DNA of 64,000 nt, taken from NCBI GenBank assembly GCA_959347315.1, contig OY365808.1, positions 2,017,954 through 2,081,953 of the forward strand, written 5' to 3'. The DNA is from Bimastos eiseni (Eukaryota > Annelida > Clitellata > Crassiclitellata > Lumbricidae). A program made the position numbers and the translations under genes. Positions 1 through 10,689 of this stretch are shown one piece after another; positions within the stretch are counted from its first letter, which is position 1, and every line of letters begins with the position of its first letter. The notes beneath the pieces were generated by a model. It made no database searches. It saw only the letters and a list, made by a program, of their open reading frames with translations, and had not been told where the DNA came from.

Positions 1-255
1 TTCGTCGTTTCGTCTGTCCTTCCGTCCTATTGTCCGTACCTTCATCTTTTCGGCCTTCGGATCGTTCTTTCGTCCTTCTGTCCGTCTACCCGTCCGTCCT
101 CCCGTTTTTCGTCCTTCCTTTCATCCTTCCTTCCGGCCTTTCGTTCGTCTTTTCATCCCTCCCTCCTTCCGTCCGTCCTTTCGTCCTTTCTTCCGTCCTT
201 CCTTCTGACCTTTCATCATTCCTTCCGTTCTTTCGTCCTTCCGTTCATCCGTTGA
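1..255. repeat. Degenerate TTCC/TTCG pyrimidine-rich repeat
   Basis: The window opens inside a run of TTCCGTCC, TTTCGTCC and TTCCTTCC words without strict period. A frame is open through it only because the composition lacks stops, so it is not a gene. A complementary purine-rich version lies at 22895-23290. Confidence 0.85.
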
Positions 256-374
256 TAAGCTGCGTCCTTTTGCCGCAGGTCGCATCAAATAATCTGAAAT
301 TAAATCTGCCGAATCATAATCGCCTCGGAAGTCAGAACATGGAACCAGCGGATCTTATCTCAGTCATTGCATCT

Positions 375-465
375 TAGCAACAACAGAGAGAGAGGGGGGA
401 CATAGACAGATAGGCAGACAGAGACAGACAGACATAGATAGAGACAGACACAGACAGACAGGACT
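375..465. repeat. GACA/GATA microsatellite
   Basis: GAGA followed by ACAGACAGATAG-type tetranucleotides. Simple sequence only. Confidence 0.85.
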
Positions 466-469
466 TGGA

Positions 470-1450
470 AAGCAACGACGGATTCGACGAGAGACGTCAA
501 CAGACGTCGATAGAAAACTCAAAACGCAAAACGTCGGTTCATCAGAAAACGTCACATTAATAGTATGAATCAGCCAGTGTCCGATTTGCCCCGTGGATGG
601 GTGGGTGTCAGAGGGATTGGGACCCAGCTTCAGCTACAAGACCGTTCATATAGTGCGGTATACGTGAGAATAACAGAAATTCTCATCAGCTATGACCCTC
701 TACTTCCGGATCATAAATTCATCATGTTATCAATAGGGACTGACCGGAAATCTCCTCTGACATTCGCATCGGCCGAATATCCCATTTTTAACTATTCAGA
801 AGTATTCGCCTATAGGCAACACACGCAAATAGATAGTATAAAAAATTGGAGCCATAATTTTAAAAAATCGTAATTCGATAAACATTTCAGTGATGTTATT
901 TACCTAATCATATAGTTTCTAGATTCAAGCAGGCAGTAATAAAAGGATAACATTTAATCTCTATTATTATTAATAATTTATTACAGGTACAACATTAATT
1001 AGTTAAATCTCGTTATGCCTGAATTCTTAATTTTAAGCTGCACCATACATGACGACGATTGACGAGGAAATGGTGCTTGACGGAGTGACCGCTTTAGTAG
1101 CGACCAACTACTACTCGGTTCGTACTCGGATCCGGCAAATAGTACATTCAAATACTCGTATTCGATATTCGGTGGAAATTGCCCTGTCGGTCCCTAGTTA
1201 TCAACCCCAAGCTAACTGTACAGGTACATGGGTGGCCAGCGAGAACCTGGTCCCTTCAGGTCCCCATTTTGCATCCTAAGTTCCCAACAAACAGTAGTAT
1301 TAATATGAAACATGATGACATGTTGATGAATTTCGTTTCATGGAACAATAAACAACCATCTGTTATGTTATATGGGACTCTTGCACTGCGACCACCTCTG
1401 ATTCGTGTCGTACTGTGACGGGCGCTATATTAATTTACAGATACAACTAA
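470..1450. other. Unique AT-rich stretch, no supported gene
   Basis: An open frame of 102 codons runs from 565 to 873 on the plus strand. Codon use is mixed, there is no recognisable domain and no clear splice signal, so I do not call it a gene. The rest is AT-rich and featureless. Confidence 0.5.
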
Positions 1451-1454
1451 ATAC

Positions 1455-2215
1455 AATACATGCGATATACATATATACATACATACATACACACATGCAC
1501 ATCATGTACATGTACATGTGTTTGTGTGCATATATGTTTGCAAGTATGCATGTATTCCATGTATGCATGTACGCAAGTATGCATGTACGCATGTATGTGT
1601 GTATGTATGTATGTATGTATGCATGTATTCCATGTATGTATGTATGTATGTATGTATGTATGCATGTATGCATGTATGTATGTATGTATGCATGTATTCC
1701 ATGTATGTATGTATGTATGTATGTATGTATGTATGTATGTATGTATGTATGCATGTATTCCATGCATGCATGCATGTATGCATGTATGTATGTATGTATG
1801 CATGTATGTATGTATGCATGTATTCCATGTATGCATGTATGCATGTATGTATGTATGTATGCATTTATGCATGTATGTATGTATGCATGTATTCCATGTA
1901 TGCATGTATGTATGTATGTATGCATGTATGTATGTATGCATGTATTCCATGTATGCATGTATGCATGTATGTATGTATGTATGCATGTATGTATGTATGT
2001 GTATCTGTGTGTGTATGTGTGTATATCCTCATGTGTATGTGTGTTTGTGTGTATATGTATTTGTATGTGTATGTACGTACATGCACACACGCACGTACGT
2101 ACATACATATCCACAATAATACACACACAAACGCACACAGATACACATACATACATACATACATGCATACATGCATACGTACACACACACACACGAACAA
2201 ACAAAAGAACACATG
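1455..2215. repeat. ATGT/ATAC microsatellite with higher-order minisatellite
   Basis: Mostly GTAT/GCAT tetranucleotides. Short ACAT and CACA stretches at both ends flank a GTAT core, so the strand polarity flips twice. The word GCATGTATTCCATGTATG recurs about nine times at roughly 50-80 bp spacing, giving a higher-order repeat. Frames are open on both strands because tetranucleotide runs cannot make stops; they are not genes. Confidence 0.95.
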
Positions 2216-2295
2216 CTCATTCACCTGCTGACAAACATAAAAAGTAAACATCAGGTTGCTTGTAAAGTGTCTTTTAATTAAAAATATGAACATAT

Positions 2296-2390
2296 CCATC
2301 ATCCATACATCCATACATACATACATACACACATACATACATACATACATACATACATACATACACATATACACAAGCACATACACGCGT
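2296..2390. repeat. ATAC microsatellite
   Basis: Near-perfect CATA repeats. They abut the second candidate exon at 2425-2539. Confidence 0.9.
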
Positions 2391-2424
2391 ACAAACAGAC
2401 AAACTCCGGAACTGCTTGCCACAC

Positions 2425-2539
2425 CTGAAGCGGCGACGGCTCTGGCGAGAACACCAGATGCTCGCCCATCCGATAACACACAGCATCACCACCACCACCA
2501 TCAGCATCACCCACATCCGATGAGCAGGCAGGAGAAAGA
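2425..2539 (-). CDS. Candidate exon 2: membrane-helix exon
   Basis: A minus-strand acceptor (CTGCAG, AG at 2541-2540) is followed by a frame that joins in phase to the exon at 3092-3398: that exon leaves one base and this one supplies two. The frame reads V-F-L-L-P-A-H-R, then a hydrophobic run of about 20 residues rich in Val, Met and Leu ending in CVIGWASIW, then an Arg-rich stop-transfer CSRQSRRR. This looks like a single membrane helix with a basic cytoplasmic flank. A moderate donor, CAG|GTGTGG, ends the exon at 2425; without it the frame runs into a microsatellite and stops near 2274. Caution: part of the helix is encoded by a GTG/ATG/CTG-rich stretch that could be simple sequence, and another frame is also open. 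Family not recognised. Confidence 0.35.
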
Positions 2540-2605
2540 CTGCAGCACTAGCAATATAGCTTCCGTCAGTGCCAAAGGCAAGTCAATACAACCAACACAC
2601 ATACA

Positions 2606-2687
2606 GAAATATTTATATATATACATATATATATAATATATATATAATATATATATATAATATATATATAATATATATATATATACC
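2606..2687. repeat. AT-dinucleotide repeat
   Basis: Alternating TA/AT with TAATAT interruptions, largely self-complementary and able to form cruciforms. It lies in the putative intron 2540-3091. Confidence 0.9.
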
Positions 2688-2739
2688 TACATAGCTGAAG
2701 AGGCTTAGCTCCAAGGCTCAAAGGCACTCACACTTACTT

Positions 2740-2990
2740 TCATATACATACACACACACACACATACACATGTCATACACATATATCTATGCACGTGTGT
2801 ATATCTGTGTATGTGTGAGGATGCTTGTGAATGTGTGCATAGGTGTGTATGTGTGCATGTTTGTAGGTAAGTGTGCTCGTGTCTGTATATATACACGCAC
2901 GCGAACACCCAAACACCACCACACACACAAAAAGACCTTCCGTCATACATCTATGCACGTGTGTATGTGTGTATGTGTGTACGCGCCGCC
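2740..2990. repeat. CA and TG microsatellites in the putative intron
   Basis: CACA, then GTGT/TATG, then CACA, then GTGT again. Strand polarity alternates within 250 bp. Confidence 0.85.
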
Positions 2991-3091
2991 TCTCCTCCCC
3001 CATCCCACACGTGGGTGGCATACGTCACCGCCCAATCACCCCTCCGTCATCTTCATCAACATCCTCGTAATTACCAAAGGTATGGTCTTAC

Positions 3092-3398
3092 CTTCGTGCT
3101 TTGCGCATGCGTGGTGCCCAGGCGGTCCAGCGCCGGCTGCCATGGAAACCACAGCAGCAGCAGCAGCAGCAGCAGTAGCAGATGATGCGGAGGCGTCTGA
3201 TGGGGGCGTGAGGCGTGAGGCTCTTTCGTCCAGTAAGGCGCATTTGTAAGGCTTGCTGGCTGCAGTGGCGGCGGTTGAGACGCTGCTGTGGCCGCTGCTG
3301 CCGCTGTTGGTCAGGAGACGATCGCCTCTCGTCATGTCCGTCAGGCTGGCCGAGATGAACTGCATCAACTGGTCCATTCAGAAAGGCATTGGACGACC
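3092..3398 (-). CDS. Candidate exon 1: Ser/Ala-rich N-terminal exon
   Basis: On the minus strand the segment has an acceptor (GTTACAG) just upstream at 3399-3405 and a strong donor, GAAG|GTAAGACC, at 3092/3091. Within it an ATG at 3377 opens a frame starting MDQLMQFISASLTDMTRGD; an in-frame TGA directly precedes the ATG, so this would be the first coding exon with a short 5' leader. The frame gives 95 codons plus one base (phase-1 intron). Composition: a Ser/Thr/Gly-rich stretch, the segment KPYKCALLDERASRL, an Ala run encoded by a GCT/CAG repeat (about 3150-3175), then GAGPPGHHACAKHE. Third codon positions are mostly C or G, unlike the AT-rich surroundings, which favours real coding. A second frame is also open across the exon but includes a poly-Cys run. 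No signal peptide; family not recognised. Neighbour: 2425-2539. Confidence 0.45.
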
Positions 3399-3499
3399 CT
3401 GTAACGCCGATGAACACACGCACACACCTAGGCGTTTATACATAATCATATGTGATATTTAGCCTATGACTTTATTACGATGACTACAATAATTGTCAT

Positions 3500-3700
3500 A
3501 CACACATACATACATACATACATACACACATACATACATACATACACACAAACATTAGACAATATTAAACCAATGTATGTACGTATGTGTGTACGAATGC
3601 ATGTATGTGCGTATGTAAGCGATTTTTTAAATTATAATACAATAATTATTACACACATATATACAAACATACACACATTCATACATACATATACATGTCT
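3500..3700. repeat. ACAT/ATGT microsatellites
   Basis: Two ACAT runs around a short GTATGTGT block; again both polarities occur. Confidence 0.85.
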
Positions 3701-3839
3701 CTGGTTCTAATCTTCATCAGGGCAGAGACACACTCATCTTCAGACTTTAAACAAATTATGTCTCAATATTGGTACTTTATAAACTACCCCACTTCATAGA
3801 ATCATAAGGATTGTAGTCAATAACAATGTCAAGAATAAA

Positions 3840-4135
3840 TTATAATAACAATGATGATGATGATGATGATGATGATGAATTGATAATGATGATGAATTGA
3901 TGATTATGACGATGACGATGATGATGATGACGATAATGATGATGACGATAATAATAGCAATTATAAAATAAAGAAATAATTATTTTTAAATTCATTATTA
4001 TTACTATTACTATTATTATTGCTAGCGTTATAGTTATCGTCACCGTCACCGTCAACGTCCACCGCCACTCGCCACTGCCACCGCCGCCACCACCACCACC
4101 ATCATCATTATTATTGCAAAAACGATGCTGATACA
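3840..4135. repeat. GAT, ATT and CCACCG trinucleotide repeats
   Basis: A GATGAT block (3850-3955), an ATT block (3990-4025) and a CCGCCA/CCACCA/ATCATT block (4060-4115) follow one another. Open frames here are low-complexity artefacts. Confidence 0.85.
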
Positions 4136-4139
4136 AATA

Positions 4140-5365
4140 ATCACAGTAATATTAACAACATTTTTTTATGATATAGATAACACAATTTAAATAATAAAAT
4201 ATTATCAATACAAATTACAAATAATACCAATAATTTATCAAATCATCCGGTGCTGTTTTAAATTCTGATGGAAATAGGGGACAACTAATAGAATAACATT
4301 AATAGAAATAAATAAATATAAGTCGAATATATAATAACGCTAACTGAAATCCTTTTGCTGGCAACGGTTGCATATCCCAGCAGGAAACCCAGCTATAACA
4401 CTCGCACGCAATTAGCCAGAGTTAATTAATCAATTATGTTGCCACTAATAGGCCGTTGGAAGAACAAAGAGGCCTCACCAAACAAACGCAGCGGTCATAT
4501 ATACAATGTGTAGGCTAAACGACAAATATCACGTTTCTCCCATTGCCCTAAGCACGCGCTCGCTCGGCAACGCCAAACATTTGAACTATACGTAGGGTAG
4601 GCGCTATGGTCTCTACAGAGTGGGTGGGAAAAAGGCGATCGCAAGGAGAACGTCGAATAACTTTATTCAGGTTCAATCAAGTGTATAAAGATACAGAGTT
4701 TTGTTTGTTTTCAAACTGACGAACCGCAGTATGATTACATGGACATGATAACAGCCCTGGATAAAAATCAGAGACAGGCACAAATGAACCCAACGTGTAG
4801 AAACCTCATTGTTGGCAAACATCTGACGGAAGAGAAAAAGAGATAAATATATAATATCGTGGTCAAGCATTCTGAAGGCTTGATGACTTTCGACAAAATA
4901 CTAACAGTTCTATTAATTTGTTATTCCCTTAGTTGTGCTTACTTGGCATAATCATCTACTATTAGTTAATTTTAAAAATTTATGTCCAATATTTAAAAAA
5001 ATGTTATAATATTTACCGCCAAGCGTTTCGTCTGATATTTAAATCAATTTGAATTTTCTGAACCGCCGATTTTTTTCGTAAAACCAGCAGTTGAAGTCGT
5101 CGCTTTTATCCGCTCACGCTGTATCAACAACACGCGAACGACAGGGAAACGCACAGGTAGTTACAATTATCTTTTCCATTTGCTACTTTGTTGCAATCGC
5201 GGACCGTACAGCAGTCTTTCGGGCGTCGGCCTCACAGGCGAATCATTAGGGTACAACGACAACGGCGGCGGCGCTGAGGAGCGAACGCTCGACGCGGGCT
5301 TTGGTCTCTCGATGCAGACGGAAGAGGATGGCTCGATGCGGCGACGGTCGAGGGACTAAGCGACC
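4140..5365. other. AT-rich unique DNA, no gene seen
   Basis: No open frame with coding character, no tRNA-like box pair and no repeat shared with the rest of the window. The part after 5220 is GC-richer and runs into the dispersed repeat at 5372. Confidence 0.5.
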
Positions 5366-5371
5366 GAGCAT

Positions 5372-5588
5372 CGTTGCTTGCACCATGGCAATGCCAGTCC
5401 CAAGCTGGATAAAGGAGAAGGGCGACAATAGTGATCTTTTTAATCACACAATGCCGTCAATAAGCAACTAGTACTGCTCATACTTTTGCAGTGCCAGTCC
5501 CAAGCCTAAATAAAGGATAAAGGAGGAGGGCGACGCTAATGGTCTTTCTTATCACACAGTGTCGTTACACTGAAACTGCTACTACACT
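5372..5588 (+). repeat. ~110-bp dispersed repeat, two tandem copies
   Basis: Two copies (5372-5470, 5475-5588) of the family whose core reads AGTGCCAGTCCCAAGCCTGG, then ATAAAGGAGGAGGGCGACG, then CTAATGATCTTTGTTATCAC, then ACAGTGTCGTTAAACTG, ending in an ACTACT-type tail. The second copy has a duplicated ATAAAGG. See the first finding for the family. Confidence 0.85.
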
Positions 5589-5670
5589 AACGGGGGTGGA
5601 GAACCTGGAGATAGAACTGCAACGACGGTTGTGACAGTGCGCTGACGAAGCGCCGTCCAAGTCCTAGCTT

Positions 5671-5769
5671 CAGGTTAACGGTCACTGTGCGTTAACAAAG
5701 ATAATTAGCATCATCGTCCTCTTTTTCCAGGATTGGGACTGGCCATAGTGCGAACAGTGGCGGAGTTCC
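5671..5769 (-). repeat. ~110-bp dispersed repeat, inverted copy
   Basis: Reverse-complement copy, about 80 bp after the direct pair: TTAACAAAGATAATTAGC, then CCAGGATTGGGACTGGC, then GTGCGAACAGTGGCGGAGTT. With 5475-5588 it forms a potential inverted repeat. Confidence 0.8.
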
Positions 5770-5797
5770 ATTGCAAATTTGAAATCCAAGGAATATA

Positions 5798-6167
5798 TAT
5801 ATGTATATGTGTGTGTAATACTCTGTGTGTGTGTAAGTATCTGTGTATATAATACTGTGTGTGTATGTATGTGTTGGTCATGGTGTCATAGGCATGCATT
5901 CATGTCCATGATGCTACAAGCCTCTATAGATATAATATGTATAGGTTTGTATATGTTTTTAATGCGCGCTTGCAACCAATAGATTATATTAATGCAGACA
6001 TTTATGCCTACGTCCATACATGCATACTTGTACATGGTTGTCAATGTCTATAGCTATATAGGTATACGCTCAGGCATACAGGCACACACGCATTCAGTGC
6101 GTTGATAGCGAAGCGACAGCTTTCGAGATATCGGGATGTGTATAATGTCTATACATATATACACATC

Positions 6168-6205
<38 letters not shown>

Positions 6206-6330
6206 CATCTGTTAATATATGCGAGGTTTTGTATATATTATATATATACACAACCCTATGTACATCGATTCGCATACATACATATATGCACACAATCATT
6301 CACAAATACATACACAGATGACTTACATGC
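5798..6330. repeat. ATGT, GT and AT microsatellites
   Basis: GTGTGT/ATGTAT stretches (5798-5875), unique spacer, a perfect TA run at about 6170-6200 and CATACATA blocks to 6330. No coding support. Confidence 0.8.
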
Positions 6331-6339
6331 ACGTACATA

Positions 6340-6960
6340 CGTAGTCCATAAATAAAAATGTACACACATTCATTCCTGCACATACGCAGACCTTGATACA
6401 CTATATGCAACGAACGTTTACGACCGTGTACAAAGACTGCTGAAAACAGCCTTTGGTCGATAGGCCGAGAGTATCGTTCTGTATAGGCTGCGTGTGTTGG
6501 CTTATGGGTTTGTTTATCTCGTTCTTGTTTATCTTCGTACGTACACGTTGAACGTAAAAATGAACCTCTGCAGTTGCAATAATAAATTGTGCAATAATTT
6601 GCATATTCTAATCAAATACGTAAACACTTCAATTTAAAGATTATGAAGCGCATATTTATTAGTTATAATGTTTATTCAAAAAGCTCTACTTTTTAAACTT
6701 ATTCTGCCGTTAATTAATATTGTAGGCCTATTATTATTCTGTCTTTCGCAATGCACGCAGTGTTGTAAACAAATGACGTCACTGAAATTACGTCGCTGTG
6801 ACGTCAATTTTAACTGGCGCAGCGCATAATTATAAATATAAAAACTACTTTAGTTACGAGTAAAATACTTAAAGTCACAATAACATTTTTAATATTTCGT
6901 ATTTATTTCTAGTTATTGTAGAGGTTTGTCTTTTTTTCCGTTCACAGTGTTTATAAGCAG
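6340..6960. other. AT-rich unique DNA, no gene seen
   Basis: No coding frame or repeat family identified. Several TGACGTCA-like palindromes (TGACGTCACTG, GTGACGTCAATT, near 6774-6812) resemble CRE sites but have no adjacent gene. Confidence 0.4.
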
Positions 6961-6970
6961 AGTGGTTCGC

Positions 6971-7056
6971 TGGCCAACCGCAAAACGCATGAACAAGTCT
7001 TAGCCAACCGCAAAACGCATTAAAAAGTCTTAGCCAACCGCAAAACGCATTAAAAA
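6971..7056. repeat. 30-bp tandem repeat, about 3 units
   Basis: The unit contains GCCAACCGCAAAACGCAT followed by TAAAAAGTCTTA. Starts fall at 6971, 7001 and 7031 with almost no divergence, so the array is young. It ends directly before the inverted repeat at 7061. Confidence 0.9.
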
Positions 7057-7060
7057 TGAG

Positions 7061-7101
7061 GATCGTTGCCCGTTTGATCGTTGCCCAAACGGGCAACGAT
7101 C
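7061..7101. repeat. Perfect 15-bp inverted repeat (hairpin)
   Basis: GATCGTTGCCCGTTT (7061-7075) pairs perfectly with AAACGGGCAACGATC (7087-7101) around an 11-nt loop. The loop is itself another copy of GATCGTTGCCC. There is no T-run, so it is not an obvious terminator. Confidence 0.9.
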
Positions 7102-7199
7102 ATAGTAGAGAGGCGAGGACGAATGTAAGAGTGGCTAATCTAAGGGTGTAAGTCAATGGGACGCACGGTTCAAGGACCGGAGTAGAGGCCGCATACCTC

Positions 7200-7380
7200 G
7201 ACGAAAACACTGTCCTCAGCACGAAGGGACATTATTGCTCTCCCCATCACGCCAACCATAACCTACTGTCCTCATGATGAAAGGACATTGTTAGTGTCCT
7301 CAAAACAGCAGCAATAATATATTGTCCTCGTCACGAAAGGCCATTGTTAGTGTCCTCAACATTGAAGCCATAATGTGTCG
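7200..7380. repeat. Degenerate ~60-bp tandem repeat (TGTCCTCA motif)
   Basis: Three units carry TACTGTCCTCATGATGAAAG, then GACATTGTTAGTGTCCTCAA. They start near 7208, 7266 and 7320. Divergence is moderate. Confidence 0.7.
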
Positions 7381-7449
7381 CTCTACCCTATCGATCCAAC
7401 TTAGCTATAGCTGCTCTAACATTCGTTGAAATGACCTTAACCATGCATC

Positions 7450-7740
7450 ATATATAGTCTAGCGCAGGGAGCGCCTCTTAGTAGATTTCTAGAAGAGGCA
7501 CTATGTCACCTTTTCAGGAACTCTTACCTAGACTGATTGCTTGATCGTTCACTTTTCAATCCTCGACCATTACGACACCCTACTCTGCCTCCGTTGATCT
7601 CATATATACAAACAGGACTCTGACCACCCATGGACTACCATTTGGACAACCCCATGATTCAATGCATCGCTCGTGAATAAGCTGGTGCCCTGCCCTCGCG
7701 CTTTAGAAGTATGTAGATTACAATTACGAGTAGATAACGT
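7450..7740 (+). mobile_element. Non-LTR retroposon 3' region with GATTAC-type tail
   Basis: This block aligns by eye with 29920-30212. Shared words are TTTCAAGAATTCTTGCCCAG, ACTCTGCCTCC, CGTGAATAAGCTGGTGCC, then GCGCTTTAGAAGT and a tail of imperfect GATTAC units. The tail alone recurs at 12215-12260 (minus), 40930-40990 (minus), 43905-43945 (plus) and 62455-62510 (plus). A short-repeat tail after a shared 3' end is characteristic of non-LTR retrotransposons or their SINEs. No coding remnant is visible. Confidence 0.6.
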
Positions 7741-8020
7741 CTAGATGCAAGATATGGTGACGTAATACATTCGTCGGTTGCTGATCTCAGCGAACTGATA
7801 GGCCATAGACCGAACGGTGGCCTAACTCTGGCTATACCGACTGATATAGAAACACTGCTGCCTAGGAGAAGTTGCGCTTTGAAACGTAAACTGCAACCAC
7901 AAAGTTCATAGGTCAGACCACAGTTCACGCAAGCGCGTGGCTCATCACAAATCAAAGGCAGAACGCGTAGATTGAAGACCATAGCGAATTGCGGTGAACA
8001 ATCTAAGTGGTAAAACCACA

Positions 8021-8144
8021 TCAATTCAAATGGTAATGCCAAATTAATGGGATATCGATTCAAACGGTAATACCATATTAATGGGATATCAATTCAAACG
8101 GTAATACCACATTAATGGGATATCAATTCAAACGGTAATACCAC
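8021..8144. repeat. 34-bp tandem repeat, about 3.6 units
   Basis: Unit TCAATTCAAACGGTAATACC then ACATTAATGGGATA. Starts are 8021, 8055, 8089 and 8123, with only a few substitutions. Confidence 0.9.
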
Positions 8145-8349
8145 CTTCAGATCACATCACACGATGTAGATAACGATTCAACTTCTACTGTGATGGTAAT
8201 AATATTGTAAGAGAAGTGCGAGTAGTATGCTGCCCATAGTACATTGTATGAGCCTCTAAAATGCGATTTTATTAAAGTACAGAAAGTAGACGAAAGACAG
8301 GAAGAGATGGAGTAGACTTGTCCATGAAGCGACCAACCCTCCGATCGAG

Positions 8350-8465
8350 GATGGTTAAGACAAGACAAGACAAGACAAGACATGCCTATACACGCGTACA
8401 TACATACGTACGTATGCACGCACGCACACACACATACATACATACTTACATACATGAATAGTCCT

Positions 8466-8500
<35 letters not shown>
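8350..8500. repeat. ACAAG, ACAC/CATA and AT microsatellites
   Basis: Five GACAA units (8356-8382), CATACATA/CACGCACACA, then a perfect TA run (8466-8500). Confidence 0.85.
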
Positions 8501-8504
<4 letters not shown>

Positions 8505-9980
8505 TGCAAAACCCAGAGCACATAAATAGTTATAGCAACACAGAGCACTTTTCTTACAATTACCATTACAGTAGAAGTTATATAGCGCCTATTTATGATC
8601 CACTCTTGGGATACACTGTTACGAAAGTGTTCTCCCATCGGGCACTGGACCGTGTATTTTATCACCAGACAAGATGTGCAGCCTTTTAAGCTTATCTTGA
8701 GACACGCCCTGTTAGAGCCTTCTGATGTTCCAACGCCTATGGCTATCGCCTATACAGGTGCCACCAGACTATTGAACAATTCTCGGTTCTGTTCCTTGTA
8801 GATTTTACCTATTGCTTAATGTTGTTCAGGTCGAAACTTATTACTCGCATGTTTCATCTATCCGCTTTAAAACTCCTTTCTAAATAATTGCTTTTATCGT
8901 CTTTAAAACTGCTCTTAGCGTTTTCAAAATGCAATCATCCTTCTTCTTCTAATTATTCTTAGTCCCTTCCAACAGCTCTTAGTCTAAACAAATCTGTATT
9001 CTTATCTCTAGAAACGGCTATTCTCTTTGTCAAACTGCCATTTCCATCGCAAATTCCTATCGCCATCTTAAACTATTGTACCTTTCTCAAACTGCTATTT
9101 CAGCAATATGCGTTAGATTAATAGATAATGGTGATGCAGAAGTTATAACAAAGATAAATGAATAGAATTTAAATTGGTTTGTTTGACCAACAAAGCCCTT
9201 AGCACCAGAAGCCTATATTCATGCCCTACTCACTCCTAACAACCCTACTCGTTGTCTGCGATAATCGATTACAGGTCTTTTACTTGAGCCACGCTGCAGA
9301 ACAGTTATAGGCTCTTGTGCATTCAATGCCTCGGCTCCCAAGGAATAAAATCCACTGAGACGCTCTCTTCGTAGCTCAAATTCCCTAACTTCCTCCAAAA
9401 AGCGAATTAAAGCCACTGTCCATTGCTTTCAAGGACTTGGAAATCTAATTGCATCTTCTCCTGGTGACTGACTATCCGCGCCTCACAATCATATTTCTAT
9501 GTGATCTTACCCGCCTCTAAAATTTAATTAATGAAAGCCACAATACATAAAGTTAGATACCCTCACATACACTCCTATACACACATCACTTACGAGTCTT
9601 TCTGAAGAGACGCTACAGAAAGATCTCTGATTACAATTACAAATACAACAGCGTTTGTTCCAACCGGACACTGAGCAGTGGTCAGCCACTGACCATCCGT
9701 ATTATCTCCGACGCAGAAGTGTCGTTTGCGGCGGAAATTGCATTCGATCGCGTGGTCACTCTAGCGGTCAGACGTGGTCACTGCGTCGACCGTCTCATCC
9801 ACCATAGTTTGCGATGACCGCTTTAGACGTCTCAGCTAATTCAACGGACGGTCTGGAGCCCGAGCGGCTGAGCATTCAACGCTCCGTCTGAGACAACGGC
9901 GGCTGGTCTATAAGACTGGGTGAAGGATGGACTCGTGTGAATGGGCGATCAGAATTCATTTGTCCCACGGGGGATGGGAA
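8501..9980. other. Mostly unique DNA, no gene seen
   Basis: A fragment TATAGCGCCTATTTA near 8580 recalls the LINE/SINE tail. From 9650 to 9900 the DNA is GC-richer with repeated GTGGTCACT and CGGTC words, but I find no coherent frame or splice pair. Confidence 0.4.
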
Positions 9981-9987
9981 TAGCTGA

Positions 9988-10095
9988 GGGGGCCATGGCG
10001 TAATGGATAAGACACTGGGGCGCAGAGATGAGGAACCGAGTTCGATACCCGTATCCCCCAAAAGGCTGACTAGTCCTTCTTCCGCTAGGCGCAGT
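9988..10095 (+). mobile_element. tRNA-Arg-like SINE, head and body
   Basis: The head reads TGGCGTAATGGATAAGACAC (box-A-like, as in tRNA-Arg genes), then GAGTTCGATACCC (box B) and CCCCC that could pair with the leading GGGGG. The body motif is GGCTGACTAGTCCTTCTTCCGC. Other copies: 21295-21450 (plus), 35620-35765 (minus), 43020-43230 (plus). The anticodon stem does not fold cleanly, so this is a retroposon rather than a working tRNA gene. Confidence 0.75.
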
Positions 10096-10099
10096 GATG

Positions 10100-10275
10100 A
10101 ATAACATACTCGGGCGCAGAGCTGATTAACCTAGTACAATACACGTATCCTCTGTAAGGGTGATAAACTAGTCCTTCTAGGCGAACTTGACTGTCGGCAA
10201 CCATGCAAGGCGTCCATTACGTTAAAATTCTAATTAATTTTACCCAACGCCGCTACCTATCGAAAGAAGGAAGTG
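10100..10275. mobile_element. Further tRNA-Arg-like SINE pieces, plus then inverted
   Basis: A second partial plus-strand copy (about 10105-10185: GGGCGCAGAGCTGATTAACC, then CTAGTCCTTCTAGGCG) is followed directly by a minus-strand 3' portion (10188-10275: ACTGTCGGCAACCATGCAAG, then CGCCGCTACC). Three pieces in two orientations form a nested or rearranged cluster. Confidence 0.65.
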
Positions 10276-10689
10276 TTTGGATGTGCCATTATATCCACCG
10301 TTCTCGCATCCACCGCTTTCATAACCGCCGCCATATGAACAACCGCCATAGCAACCACACTCCCCCCCCCCCGTAGCAACCACTGCCACTCCATCTTCCT
10401 CCAGAAATCACTTGAGGCATTCGATACAAACGGCATATCCAAACACTGCTCCGAATTGAAACAATAACCGCCCTATAATCCCCAGAGTCGGTCGGTCGAG
10501 GGGTGTAGGAGGAATGGCCGTCCGCAGCGTGTCACCTAGGAACGTAGGACGACGGACGGAAGGGAAGCCAGTGAAGTCGAGAAGCCAGACAATCTAATGG
10601 ATGCATAATTTCCACAGGATGACATATCATCTTACAATACGACGACGTCATCGAAGCAAACTACAAACTGCAGACCCTCGACCGGGAAT

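Noticed and set aside
565..873. 102-codon frame in unique DNA
   Set aside because: Mixed codon use, no motif, no splice signals; length is near what chance allows.
1405..2479. Long Cys/Met/Tyr/Val and His/Thr/Ile frames
   Set aside because: Three frames per strand are open at once over ATGT/ATAC repeats, the signature of simple sequence, not coding.
6774..6812. CRE-like promoter (TGACGTCA words)
   Set aside because: No gene or other promoter signal nearby.
7061..7101. Transcription terminator
   Set aside because: A strong hairpin but no T-run, and bacterial-type terminators are not expected here.
7659..8063. 134-codon minus-strand frame
   Set aside because: It starts in a retroposon tail and ends in the 34-bp tandem repeat; no recognised domain.
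9988..10065. Functional tRNA-Arg gene
   Set aside because: Boxes A and B are present but the anticodon arm does not pair, and the sequence continues into a body shared by other dispersed copies.
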